Origin: Christensenellaceae bacterium
GTDB lineage: Bacteria > Bacillota > Clostridia > Christensenellales > Borkfalkiaceae
DNA: 64,000 nucleotides
Assembly: GCA_948890655.1 (NCBI GenBank)
Contig: CAQTYU010000005.1
Span: 1 to 64,000, forward strand
Reading direction: 5' to 3'
Part shown: one piece after another, positions 24,985 through 33,910 of the stretch
Layout: the number at the start of each line of letters is the position of its first letter
How positions within the stretch are numbered: position 1 is the first letter of the stretch
The notes under the pieces: generated by a model
Databases searched by the model: none
What the model was told of the DNA's origin: nothing
What the model saw: only the letters and a program-made list of their open reading frames with translations
Program-made: the position numbers and the translations under genes

Positions 24985-26970
24985 TCAGTCGTTACCGTCC
25001 ACAACGAATCCGTCCAGATTGAAACCGAATTTAACCGCGCTGGCTTTAACGTAAGCCGTGTTGCCCGTACGCGCCCACCTGTCGTCCTTTGCGTTCCCAA
25101 TCTGTCGCATATACTCAACCTGCACAAGCCTGTCGCCGTCGTTGTTCGTCACATAAGCTTTCGCCCGCCCCTCCGAGTCTATCGAAACACCTATCGCTAT
25201 CGAAATTCCCAAGGGCAGATACACCCTGCGACCGTTATAATAATTTCTAATAAATCCGCCGCCCGAAATCGCGCGCACGCCTATCGCTTCTTTCAGTCTC
25301 GCCATAGCAACCCGGTCATCGATAGGCATACTCATTCTCACCGTGCCGTCGGTCAGTAAAAAGTAAGAAATCTTCTCCCTGTACTTCCTCTGCTGAATTT
25401 CTCTTTCCGTGATAGGCGCCGCAATTACCTGCATCTCGTCCGACTGCTCGCACCTGTCGCCAGTAGTTATGTTCTTTCGGGTAAAAGTGTTTTCTTTGTT
25501 TTTCAGCTCCGTGCCTCTCTCTACGAGAATCGCATAAAACGGCTTGCAGTAAGCGTCGTTGGTAAACAGTCTCAATCCGTACGAAAGCGCGATAACCGTT
25601 TTAACTTTATAATCTTTCAGCGCGGCAAGCGCCACGCCGAGCGCCGGCGCGTACACGGCGTCCTCGTGCCCCATTATGTTAAAGCCGTTGTTTTCAACCT
25701 CGTCGTAATCGATTTCGTCGTTCTCGAACGTACACACCTCGACGCCGGATTTTTTAATTTCTTTCCGCAAATAATCCACAAGTCCGTAAGTTTCAACAAG
25801 CCCGCCCGACAAAAACACTTTTTTAACGTTAAAATTCAAAGGGCGTCTTATTTCCGTCAGTATGTAATCGAGTATCTTCTTTGCCGTGCCCGAATTTGCG
25901 TAAATGCCCGTGCACCTCAAAAATTCTTCTTTGGTTATTTTCTTCTGGATATACAAATCGCGCGAAACGCATACGGGCACGCCCGAAGCAAAAAATCCGT
26001 TCCCGCTCATACCCAGCAAAATCTTTGCCGTCTTTATGTCCTTTACAAACAGATACTGCTTTGCCTGCAAACCGTATTCCACAACGTGCCCCTGCAACCC
26101 GCTCGAGGGCGAGCCCATCGTCTCGCGCGAAAACAAGCCCTCTTCAAGGTAATCAGCAACCGCGTCGTCTATATCGTTTCCGCCGAGAGCAAGCGGAACG
26201 TTGTGTCCGTCCACACCGTCCACCGAAAGCCCGTTCGCAAGCAGATTCGCCTTTACAACCGAAATCTCCTCTTCGCCCATATTGAATATGAGCGCGCTCT
26301 CCCCCCTCTTAATCTTTCCGCAGTGAATGGCAAAAACGCTCAGCGCCTTAGTCATCGAAAGCGACCTTTCTGGCGCCTTCCCAAACGCTCTTTCAACCAG
26401 TCTGTCAATCTCGGCGGTAAATTCGGCGCCGGAGTGAGGCGGATAAACAACCGAATACAGCATACCGTGTCTGTCCGCGCCAATCAGTTTCACAAGCTCC
26501 GCAATCCGCTTTTTCACAACGCCGCACAAATAATCGAAGTACGCCTCGCACACGCTTTGCGGGGTATGTCCCGCGGCGGTAAAAGTCATTTCGTTTTTAA
26601 CAAGCTCGTCAAAATTTTTTACAACCGTTTTCCTTCTGGGAAAATAAAAGTTGGGAAACTCGTTTCCCGTCCTGTAATAATCCTTGTTTTTTGCGCTTAC
26701 GGCGGCGCCGCCGGCACCGGAAAGCAAAGATAAAAGTCTCTTTATTTTAACAACGGTAATAAACGACTCTTCGGCCGCCTTATCAACCTGCTCCCCGAAA
26801 TACCACTTGTCGTTTTCGGCGTCGAAATACGCCACGGCAGGAATAGCGGTAAGCGAAGTATCCCCGCACGAAATTTTACCCGAACGCTCCGCGCCATCCG
26901 CAGTATAAGCATAAGCGATTTTCATGGTATCGCTACCCAAATCCAAACCGATGCAAAAATTAACCGTCAT
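24985..26970 (-). CDS. Hsp70/actin-like ATPase without lid, first gene of the operon
   Basis: A 661-residue Hsp70-superfamily protein. The phosphate-1 loop G-L-D-L-G-S-D-T (residues 8-15) and S-L-T-A-I-P-A-V-A-Y-F are typical of DnaK-like folds. After the ATPase domain, residues 480-640 end with I-S-I-A-I-G-V-S-I-D-S-E-G-R-A-K-A-Y-V, like the substrate-binding beta-sandwich of DnaK, but the helical lid is absent. I take ATG 26970 as start because GTG 26976, 6 bases earlier, would have no Shine-Dalgarno. It follows the operon promoter within 40 bases. Lidless Hsp70 relatives often work with dedicated partners; here the partner may be the following helicase. Confidence 0.8.
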   Translation of the reverse strand: MTVNFCIGLDLGSDTMKIAYAYTADGAERSGKISCGDTSLTAIPAVAYFDAENDKWYFGEQVDKAAEESFITVVKIKRLLSLLSGAGGAAVSAKNKDYYRTGNEFPNFYFPRRKTVVKNFDELVKNEMTFTAAGHTPQSVCEAYFDYLCGVVKKRIAELVKLIGADRHGMLYSVVYPPHSGAEFTAEIDRLVERAFGKAPERSLSMTKALSVFAIHCGKIKRGESALIFNMGEEEISVVKANLLANGLSVDGVDGHNVPLALGGNDIDDAVADYLEEGLFSRETMGSPSSGLQGHVVEYGLQAKQYLFVKDIKTAKILLGMSGNGFFASGVPVCVSRDLYIQKKITKEEFLRCTGIYANSGTAKKILDYILTEIRRPLNFNVKKVFLSGGLVETYGLVDYLRKEIKKSGVEVCTFENDEIDYDEVENNGFNIMGHEDAVYAPALGVALAALKDYKVKTVIALSYGLRLFTNDAYCKPFYAILVERGTELKNKENTFTRKNITTGDRCEQSDEMQVIAAPITEREIQQRKYREKISYFLLTDGTVRMSMPIDDRVAMARLKEAIGVRAISGGGFIRNYYNGRRVYLPLGISIAIGVSIDSEGRAKAYVTNNDGDRLVQVEYMRQIGNAKDDRWARTGNTAYVKASAVKFGFNLDGFVVDGND

Positions 26971-27005
26971 ACTCACTTACCGTAAAAAAATTATACTTCT
27001 ACATT

Positions 27006-27034
27006 ATTATAATATAAACGCGCGCGCAAGTCAA
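27006..27034 (-). promoter_or_regulatory. Near-consensus promoter of the 21-kb operon
   Basis: On the minus strand TTGACT (27029-27034), 17-base spacer, TATAAT (27006-27011), giving a start near 26999 and a leader of about 30 bases to the Hsp70-like ATG. No dyad operator is evident nearby. It is the only strong promoter seen for the operon. The remainder of the gap, 27035-27220, holds no gene I can support. Confidence 0.75.
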
Positions 27035-27220
27035 TTACACGCCGCCGTGTTTCAACATATTTATAATTATTTTTCTTCTCCGAAAATCCGGCAGCCACCA
27101 ACCGTTCCGTACGTTTTACGCCCCGCCGACCGGCGCAATTAAGCAAAATTAAACCGCCGACGACGAACCGGCAAACAAACCGTTTGCGCAAAAACCGCAC
27201 TAAAATCATAAAATGTCAGT

Positions 27221-27703
27221 ATGGAAATTTTAAATTATAACCGCGAAGCGGCGCTCGCGTACGCAAAAAAATGGGCGTTTAAACGAAATCCGCAATTTTA
27301 CGACTTCTCAAAACTCGGCGGCGACTGCACCAACTTCGCCTCCCAATGCATCTACGCAGGAGCAAAAATTATGAACTACACCCCTATATATGGCTGGTTT
27401 TATAATAATGCAAACGACAGAACAGCAAGCTGGACGGGCGTGGAATATCTGTATAATTTTCTTATAAACAACGACGGCGCCGGACCGTTCGCCGAAGAAA
27501 CCGACCTCAAAAATCTGCAAATCGGCGACATTGTCCAGCTCGGACGCGCCAACGGCGACTTCTACCACTCGCCCGTAGTAGTCGGTTTTTCACGCGGACA
27601 AATTCTTGTTGCCGCCCATTCGTACGACGCGTTCAACAAACCGTTAAACTCCTACAATTTCGCCGTCGCACGCGGCGTACATATCCTCGGTGTCCGCAAT
27701 TAA
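27221..27703 (+). CDS. Amidase-domain (Amidase_6-type) protein
   Basis: A 160-residue single-domain protein of the putative amidase domain family. The start matches family members: N-Y-N-R-E-A-A-L-A-Y-A-K-K-W-A, then G-G-D-C-T-N-F-A-S-Q-C, whose first Cys is the likely nucleophile, and a later A-H-S-Y-D supplying the His. Such domains are papain-like and act on amide bonds, often in cell-wall or sporulation contexts. There is no signal peptide, and only a poor ribosome-binding site before the ATG. It runs divergently from the large operon and ends at a terminator at 27758-27785. Confidence 0.85.
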   Translation: MEILNYNREAALAYAKKWAFKRNPQFYDFSKLGGDCTNFASQCIYAGAKIMNYTPIYGWFYNNANDRTASWTGVEYLYNFLINNDGAGPFAEETDLKNLQIGDIVQLGRANGDFYHSPVVVGFSRGQILVAAHSYDAFNKPLNSYNFAVARGVHILGVRN

Positions 27704-27756
27704 CCCCAATATATACCGCATTGTTTAACGTTTCAACGTTTTTTAAGACACCGAAA

Positions 27757-27792
27757 AGGCGGGCGAACCAACAAGTTCGCCCGCCGCATTTT
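27757..27792. terminator. Bidirectional terminator between amidase gene and dxs
   Basis: GGCGGGCGAAC (27758-27768) pairs with GTTCGCCCGCC (27775-27785) around a 6-base loop, with a T run to the right; on the minus strand TTTTCGG follows. It can stop both converging genes. Confidence 0.9.
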
Positions 27793-27801
27793 TTATTAAA
27801 A

Positions 27802-29649
27802 TCAATCCGTTTCCTTTAAAATATTTCCGGCAATTATTTCCGCAGTGAATCCGCAAGCCTCGAAAAGTTCTTCGGTCGTTCCGTGTTCCATAAACCTTTC
27901 AACCGCGTGTATTTTACACTTCTTTTTAAAATTGCCCCCCATATATGCCGCGATTTTCTCGCTTATGCCGCCTTCCTTATAGCCCTCTTCCAGCAAATAT
28001 AAAAGCTTTGCATTGGCAGTATGCGCCGCAAGTTCTTCAAAGTCCAAAGGGAATATCTTAACAAGTTTAACAACCCCCACGGCTTTTCCGCCGCGCTTCC
28101 CATTCACAATTTCAGCGGCTTTTTCGGCAACCGAGGACATTCTGCCGTAAGTTACAATCACAACTTCGGCCTCATCAGCGCCTTCGGTGCAACACACGCC
28201 ACCGTCGCCCGATATACCGCTAAGCTCCGCCGCCTCCCCGCCCTTGGGGTAACGCACCACCGAAATCCCGCCGCCCGCAAGCGCACGGCTTAAACAATTT
28301 TCAAGTTCGCCGTAAGTTTCCGGCGAATAAATTTCAGTGTTCGGAACGGAAGAAAACACGGCGCAGTCAAATATTCCCTGATGGGTTATTCCGTCGTCCG
28401 GCACCAGTCCGCTTCTGTCCAAAAGCAACACAAGCGGCAATTTCTGCAAAGATATATCATGCAAAAGCTGGTCGTAAGAGCGTTGCGCAAACGTCGAATA
28501 TATAGCGGCTACAGGTTTCATTCCGTTCACCGCAAGCCCTGCGGCAAAGGTAATCGCATGCTCTTCCGCAATCCCAACGTCGAAATATCTGTCCGGAAAT
28601 TTTTTGGCGAATTCCGCAAGTCCGCACCCTTCGCCCATCGCTGCGGTAATAGCGCAAACCTTGTCGTCGCTTGCCGCGGCGGCGCACAAAAGCTCGCCGG
28701 CAACCGAAGAAAAACTCTTCCTCTCGCAAACCGAAACCCCTGTTGCAGGCTCGAATTTCCCAACCGAATGATACAGCCACGGCTCTTTTTCGGCAAGTTC
28801 GTAACCTTTACCTTTCTTCGTGCAGACGTGTACGACACAGCACTCGTCGTGCATTTTCGCAACTTTTAAAACAGCCTGCAATTTCTTTATATTATGACCG
28901 TCCACCGGTCCCAGATAGTTAAGCCCCAGGTCCTCGAAAATGCTCTCTTTCAAAAACATTCTCTTTATAAAGTTTTTAAACCTTCTGCAACCGGAAGCAA
29001 GATACCTGCCAATCAGCGGAATTTTCAGCAAAAACTTTTCGGTACGGTGCTTAAAACGGAAGTATCTTATCCCCGAGCGCATACGCGTCAGATAATTGTG
29101 AAGTCCCCCCACGTTGCGCGAAATCGACATTTCGTTATCGTTGATAATTATAACCAGATTCAACTTTTTATCGGCGCAGTTATTAAGCGCCTCATAAATC
29201 ATTCCGTTCGTAAGCGCGCCGTCGCCTACGACGGCAACCGCGTAATTACCGTTTCCCTTCAGCTTATTCGAAACGGCAATGCCCAGCGCTTCCGAAACGG
29301 AAGTGCCGCAATGTCCTTCGTTTAAAACGTCGTGCTCGCTCTCAAACCTGTCGCAAAAGCCCGAAATCCCGCCTTTTTTTCTCAAAGTGTCAAACTTTCC
29401 GTATCTGCCGGTCAAAAGCTTATGCGTATACGCCTGATGCCCCACGTCGAAAATTATTTTATCTTCCGGCGAATCAAACAGCGTATGCAGTGCAATCGTC
29501 AACTCAACCGTACCCAGATTCGAAGCCAGATGTCCGCCGTTTTTCGAAACGGTTTCAATTAATTTGTCCCTCACTTCCGCCGCCAGATTTTCAAGGTCTT
29601 TAACGTTAAACCCTTTAATATCCCGCGGGGAATTTACTTTTTCAAGCAT
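27802..29649 (-). CDS. dxs: 1-deoxy-D-xylulose-5-phosphate synthase
   Basis: A 615-residue thiamine-diphosphate enzyme that condenses pyruvate and glyceraldehyde 3-phosphate, the first step of the MEP isoprenoid pathway and of DXP supply for thiamine and pyridoxal. Visible are D-V-G-H-Q-A-Y-T-H-K near residue 75, V-G-D-G-A-L-T-N-G-M near 145 (ThDP/Mg motif), and G-I-A-E-E-H-A-I-T near 360 (catalytic Glu). I choose the ATG at 29649 because the protein then begins M-L-E-K-V-N-S-P as usual for Dxs, and GGATGGG precedes it; the ATG at 29661 would add four residues. It has its own promoter at 29732-29760. Confidence 0.97.
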   Translation of the reverse strand: MLEKVNSPRDIKGFNVKDLENLAAEVRDKLIETVSKNGGHLASNLGTVELTIALHTLFDSPEDKIIFDVGHQAYTHKLLTGRYGKFDTLRKKGGISGFCDRFESEHDVLNEGHCGTSVSEALGIAVSNKLKGNGNYAVAVVGDGALTNGMIYEALNNCADKKLNLVIIINDNEMSISRNVGGLHNYLTRMRSGIRYFRFKHRTEKFLLKIPLIGRYLASGCRRFKNFIKRMFLKESIFEDLGLNYLGPVDGHNIKKLQAVLKVAKMHDECCVVHVCTKKGKGYELAEKEPWLYHSVGKFEPATGVSVCERKSFSSVAGELLCAAAASDDKVCAITAAMGEGCGLAEFAKKFPDRYFDVGIAEEHAITFAAGLAVNGMKPVAAIYSTFAQRSYDQLLHDISLQKLPLVLLLDRSGLVPDDGITHQGIFDCAVFSSVPNTEIYSPETYGELENCLSRALAGGGISVVRYPKGGEAAELSGISGDGGVCCTEGADEAEVVIVTYGRMSSVAEKAAEIVNGKRGGKAVGVVKLVKIFPLDFEELAAHTANAKLLYLLEEGYKEGGISEKIAAYMGGNFKKKCKIHAVERFMEHGTTEELFEACGFTAEIIAGNILKETD

Positions 29650-29731
29650 ACCGTTTCCCATCCGAATTCAATAAAACGTCCGCTGTAAAATATACGAACC
29701 GTCATCATATAATTATATGTTTTATTGCACA

Positions 29732-29760
29732 ATTTTAACACTTCCGCATTCCTCTGTCAA
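29732..29760 (-). promoter_or_regulatory. Promoter of dxs
   Basis: On the minus strand TTGACA (29755-29760), 17-base spacer, TAAAAT (29732-29737). The dxs start codon lies about 75 bases further on. The 381-base gap between dxs and the pectate lyase holds this promoter and the one at 29957; between them nothing else is supported. Confidence 0.75.
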
Positions 29761-29956
29761 TATGTTTTAAAAAATAACTTTTACCAACCGCGTTCACAAA
29801 AATTAAATTCAGCCCACAAAGCCCTTCCGCCCGACGACTGAACGGCTCTCCCGTCCGCACTGTCTGTCCCGTTTTTTTCTATCATGTTCAACCTGCCGTA
29901 AACGTAAATATTTAACAAATTTTGTTAAATAATTTCTTAAAACCGGACTAAACGCA

Positions 29957-29985
29957 TTGACTTTAATATAATATAGTGATAAAAT
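29957..29985 (+). promoter_or_regulatory. Promoter of the pectate lyase gene
   Basis: TTGACT (29957-29962), 17-base spacer, TAAAAT (29980-29985). Transcription should start near 29992, just at the foot of the leader hairpin at 29993-30029. Confidence 0.7.
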
Positions 29986-29992
29986 AAATTTG

Positions 29993-30029
29993 TTCCGTAA
30001 AAGTCGGGGCGGCAAAGCTCCGCACGGAA
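29993..30029 (+). promoter_or_regulatory. Structured 5' leader of the pectate lyase mRNA
   Basis: TTCCGT (29993-29998) pairs with ACGGAA (30024-30029), enclosing a second stem CGGGGC (30005-30010) with GCTCCG (30017-30022). AAAGGAG follows directly. It does not match a riboswitch I know; it may stabilise the mRNA or tune translation. Confidence 0.45.
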
Positions 30030-30042
30030 TAAAGGAGAAAAA

Positions 30043-33000
30043 ATGAAGTTCATCAAAAAAGGCTCTGCAGTCGTTCTGGCCGCTTCGATGGTTATAACCT
30101 GCGCGGCGGCTTCGGCTTGCGGACACTCGCACGATTATTCCGAGTGGAAGTTCAGCTCCACCCAGCACTGGAAAGCGTGTCCCGCCGACGGAGAAGCAGA
30201 ACCGGATTCTTACGCCGCACACGATTTTTCGGGTTCGAGCACATGTGAATGCGGTTATCTTATGGGGCAGGACGTCGATTACGGAAATCACGTTCACAAC
30301 TACACGGAATGGGGACACAACGCTTCGCAGCACTGGAAACAATGTCCCGACGACAAGGAAACAGACGCAGCCACCTACGCCTCCCACAGCTATGCAAACG
30401 GAGTTTGCGTATGCGGCAAAACGGAAAATTCACAGGTTAACCCCAATCCCGACATTCCAGCGCCCGCGCCGGGAGTCACCCACACCGTAACTTTCGTTAC
30501 CAACACGCCGCAAACTTACGGTGCGCAAAGCGTAAGCTCCGGCAGTACGGTATCCGCGCCCACAGGGCTTGTAAACGGCGGCAAATATCTTGCCGGATGG
30601 TATACTACCGAAAATTTCGCCGAAGGCACGATTTTCAGTTTATCAACGGCGATAACAAAAGATTACACACTCTATGCAAAGTGGATTGATTTAAATAAAG
30701 CAGTAAAAGAAGTAAAAGCTTATAACGAAAGCCTTGCAATCGAGTGGACGGAAGCAAATCCCGCCTCGGCTACGGTTCAGTATAAGCCCGCTTCCGGCGG
30801 AAATTACATAACCGTCGATAAAGAGCTTATCCGCTCTTATAACGACGGCGCAAGAGTGGATATAGTCGGTTTAAAGGCAGGCTCGTATTCGGTTAAAATC
30901 ACTCCTTCCTCCGGTACTTCCTTCGATATTCCCGAAATTTCCGTTTCGGCTTACGACCGTTCGGGCTACGCCCACTTCAATTATACCGAAGGCGTAGGCG
31001 CATATAACGACGACGGCACCCTTAAAGACGACGCGATAGTCATTTACGTAACCAACGAAAATAAAGACACCGTTATGAAAGACGTCGCAGGAAAATACGC
31101 GGCGGTAAATATGTTTAAAGTCCCCGGAACCGACTGGGGGAACAAAGACGCCGACGGCATAGGCTGGTGGCTAAACAACGCGCAATACACAAAAACAGAT
31201 AAAAGCGGCAACAAAGGCAACACTTGGGCGGCAAACGGCAACTCGCTCGGCTTTAAATCGGTTGATAAACCTATAGCAATAAGATTTATAGGCACCGTAA
31301 CCACGCCCGAAGGCTGCACCGCATATAACAGCCTCAACGAAGGCGGTTCGGTGGGCGACAACGGACATATGGCGCGAATGAGAAACCTTAAAAACATAAC
31401 CGTCGAGGGCGTTGGCGAAGACGCGCAAATCAAAGGTTGGGGTTTCCACTTTATGACCGGCTCGGACGCGGTAAACGGTCAGGGCAAAAGCTTTGAAGTC
31501 AGAAACTTAACCTTTAACGAATATCCCGAAGACGCAATCGGTATGGAAGGCGTTCAGGAAGGCGGCAAAATAACCGGCTCTGTCGAAAGATGCTGGATAC
31601 ACCACAACACTTTCCTCCCCGGCTATTGCGCAAGTCCCGCCGAAAGCGACAAAAAAGAGGGCGACGGCAGCTGCGACTTCAAGCGCGGCGAATACTTCAC
31701 TGCTTCGTATAACTACTTCGAGTACTGCCACAAGACCAACCTTGTAGGCTCTTCCGACGACTCTTTACAGTATAATTTGACTTATCATCACAATATGTGG
31801 TATCAGTGCGGCTCGCGTATTCCTTTAACAAGACAGGCGAACGTTCACTTCTATAACAACTATGTTTGCGGCGACTCAACCGAATCCACCACGCCCTATT
31901 CGCACATTTCCAAACCTTCTTTAAGTTACGTTCACTCCCTCCGCGCAAATTGCTACATATTCACCGAAGGCAACTATTATGAGGGCAGTAAAAACATAAC
32001 CGAAAAGTCCGGCGGCGTTGCAAAGGGCTGGAACAATATGTATTACGCCAACATCGGCACGAATACTATCGTAAATGCAACCACGCGCGACCAAATCGTT
32101 TCCAACAGTTGCGCATACGGCACGACGAAATACGATAAATTCGACACCAACCCCGCTCAGTTCTATTACGACGCAAAAAACAAAAAGAGCGATTGTCTTT
32201 TGGACGACCCCGCAGCCGCAAGAATTAAAGTACTGCGCGAAGCAGGCGCAAACGGCTTTACGCCCCGCGTAGGCGAAAGTATGATTAAAGACGCGGATAA
32301 ACCTTCGGCGGCGTTAAACGTCCCCGAAAGCGGACTTACAATCGACGTAAGCAAGGCAACCGTAGGCGGCGTTGTGGGCGGCGTTAAGTTTATTAACGCA
32401 AAGAACAGCTCGGGCACGGCAAAGGGCAAGGGAATTCTTGCAACGTTTACAGTTGTCGAAAACACCGAAATCACTTTAAAATCGAGCGGCACGGGAATAA
32501 CCGGTTGCGAACTAGTAAAAATAGACGGCACGGTTATTGCGGGCGGTATTTCCTCCTACACCGGCGCTTTACAGCCCGGAACTTACTTTATATCGTCCAG
32601 CCAAAAGGATAAGGACGGCGGAATAACCGCGCTTTCCTTCAAACAGGGCGTAACCGAAGCCGAAAAAATCCGGAACGTAATCGAATACATCAACGCAATC
32701 GGCGAAGTTTCGCTTTCACTGGACTGCAAGAACAAAATCGAATTGGCGCAAGCGGCGTACAACGCGCTCACCGCAGGCCAAAAAGCGCAGATAACAAACG
32801 CTTCCACCCTTACGGCGGCGGTTGAAAAATACGACAACCTTGCGGTTACCCCCGTAATCAATCTTATAAACGCGATAGGCACGGTAACCCAAAATTCCGG
32901 CGACAAGATAGCCGACGCACAGACGGCATACAACGCACTCAGCGCCTCGCAGAAAAATAAAGTAACCAATTACCACGTACTCACCGCCGCGCTCGCGCAA

Positions 33001-33789
33001 TGGTCGCAATTCGCAGTTAAGAGCTTAAACGACCAGATTGCGGCGCTCGTGGATGTAAGCACGATTTCCGTAACTGACCAAACGGCAATAGCAAACGCAA
33101 AAGCGGCTTACGAAAAAGCACAGCTTGCCTACAACAACCTCGACGGCGATAGCGAAGAAGGCGGAACCAACCAGCAAGCCCAGATAACCAATTACAAAAA
33201 GGTAACCGACGGACTGGCGGCAATAGCACAGCTTGAAAAGCTCTTCGCTTTCAAGGACAATTTGGCAGCTTTCGGAGGCACAACGGTTACCAGTGCAAAT
33301 CTCACCACGGCAACCGCACTTAAATCACTCTACGCTCAACTGTCCTCAGCCCAGCAGAATGCGCTCACCGGCGACGAAAAGACGAAATACTCGGCAATCG
33401 AAACCTCGCTCAACGATTTGTTGGCAAAGGCTCAGGATTGCTCCTTTGAAGGCAGTTTAAGCAACACCTCCTTCATCTCCGCGTCAAGGGGCAGCAAAAC
33501 CATAAACTATAAATCCGCCGCGCTTACGATAAACGCTACGGGCAAAACGTACTCAAAGGGTATGAAGATTGAATCCGATATGAAGATTACAATCACGGCA
33601 AGCGTCAAATCAACCGTAAGTTTCTACGTAGACGGTTCCGGCAGCTTTAAGTACAACGGCGGCAGCGTTTCAAGCACTTCCGTAAACGGCGATAACGTAA
33701 TCACCGTTACGCTTGAAGCGGGAAGCCACGTATTTGAAAGAGTAACGGGTTTCAACCTCTACTACGTAACTCTTTCCCCCGCCGCATAA
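30043..33789 (+). CDS. Secreted multidomain pectate lyase (PL1-like lipoprotein)
   Basis: A 1248-residue surface lipoprotein. Signal peptide ends in A-S-A-C26. Residues 27-130 carry two copies of a His/Cys module (H-x-H-D-Y-S-E-W, H-W-K-x-C, C-x-C-G). Residues 145-216 are an InlB/Listeria-Bacteroides repeat ending L-Y-A-K-W. Residues 320-735 are a parallel beta-helix of the PL1 type: W-I-H-H-N-T-F near 519, G-D-G-S-C-D-F-K-R-G near 541, and the catalytic-Arg motif R-I-P-L-T-R near 591. A beta domain and about four helical L-x-x-x-Q-K repeats follow (866-1132), then a C-terminal beta module. It cleaves polygalacturonate by beta-elimination, outside the cell. AAGGAGA precedes the ATG. Confidence 0.88.
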   Translation: MKFIKKGSAVVLAASMVITCAAASACGHSHDYSEWKFSSTQHWKACPADGEAEPDSYAAHDFSGSSTCECGYLMGQDVDYGNHVHNYTEWGHNASQHWKQCPDDKETDAATYASHSYANGVCVCGKTENSQVNPNPDIPAPAPGVTHTVTFVTNTPQTYGAQSVSSGSTVSAPTGLVNGGKYLAGWYTTENFAEGTIFSLSTAITKDYTLYAKWIDLNKAVKEVKAYNESLAIEWTEANPASATVQYKPASGGNYITVDKELIRSYNDGARVDIVGLKAGSYSVKITPSSGTSFDIPEISVSAYDRSGYAHFNYTEGVGAYNDDGTLKDDAIVIYVTNENKDTVMKDVAGKYAAVNMFKVPGTDWGNKDADGIGWWLNNAQYTKTDKSGNKGNTWAANGNSLGFKSVDKPIAIRFIGTVTTPEGCTAYNSLNEGGSVGDNGHMARMRNLKNITVEGVGEDAQIKGWGFHFMTGSDAVNGQGKSFEVRNLTFNEYPEDAIGMEGVQEGGKITGSVERCWIHHNTFLPGYCASPAESDKKEGDGSCDFKRGEYFTASYNYFEYCHKTNLVGSSDDSLQYNLTYHHNMWYQCGSRIPLTRQANVHFYNNYVCGDSTESTTPYSHISKPSLSYVHSLRANCYIFTEGNYYEGSKNITEKSGGVAKGWNNMYYANIGTNTIVNATTRDQIVSNSCAYGTTKYDKFDTNPAQFYYDAKNKKSDCLLDDPAAARIKVLREAGANGFTPRVGESMIKDADKPSAALNVPESGLTIDVSKATVGGVVGGVKFINAKNSSGTAKGKGILATFTVVENTEITLKSSGTGITGCELVKIDGTVIAGGISSYTGALQPGTYFISSSQKDKDGGITALSFKQGVTEAEKIRNVIEYINAIGEVSLSLDCKNKIELAQAAYNALTAGQKAQITNASTLTAAVEKYDNLAVTPVINLINAIGTVTQNSGDKIADAQTAYNALSASQKNKVTNYHVLTAALAQWSQFAVKSLNDQIAALVDVSTISVTDQTAIANAKAAYEKAQLAYNNLDGDSEEGGTNQQAQITNYKKVTDGLAAIAQLEKLFAFKDNLAAFGGTTVTSANLTTATALKSLYAQLSSAQQNALTGDEKTKYSAIETSLNDLLAKAQDCSFEGSLSNTSFISASRGSKTINYKSAALTINATGKTYSKGMKIESDMKITITASVKSTVSFYVDGSGSFKYNGGSVSSTSVNGDNVITVTLEAGSHVFERVTGFNLYYVTLSPAA

Positions 33790-33809
33790 GGCACAATAAA
33801 AAACTTTTA

Positions 33810-33840
33810 GCGCTCCGCCGTTCGGCGGAGCGCCTTATTT
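33810..33840 (+). terminator. Terminator of the pectate lyase gene
   Basis: GCGCTCCGCC (33810-33819) pairs with GGCGGAGCGC (33824-33833) around GTTC, followed by CTTATTTTAT. Confidence 0.85.
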
Positions 33841-33859
33841 TATAAGGGTTTTACACGCC

Positions 33860-33893
33860 AAAAACCGCGGCGCGTTATTCACGCGCCGCGGTT
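33860..33893 (-). terminator. Terminator of the pectinesterase gene
   Basis: AACCGCGGCGCG (33863-33874) pairs with CGCGCCGCGGTT (33882-33893); on the minus strand a T run follows the stem. It is separate from the pectate lyase terminator just upstream. Confidence 0.85.
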
Positions 33894-33910
33894 AAAGTTA
33901 TTTAATATTC

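Noticed and set aside
26991..27209. A 72-codon minus-strand ORF in the gap between the large operon and the amidase gene.
   Set aside because: The near-consensus operon promoter (27006-27034) lies inside it, composition is Arg/Val-rich like noncoding DNA, and it has no ribosome-binding site.
29993..30029. Riboswitch (cyclic-di-GMP class I or other) upstream of the pectate lyase.
   Set aside because: The G-G-C-A-A-A-G-C part recalls a GEMM-type element, but the required second helix, tetraloop and receptor are absent; only a short two-stem hairpin remains.
29809..30387. A 192-codon minus-strand ORF at the dxs/pectate lyase gap.
   Set aside because: It overlaps the pectate lyase promoter, leader and N-terminus; its residues are Arg/Phe/Val-biased as expected from an antisense frame.
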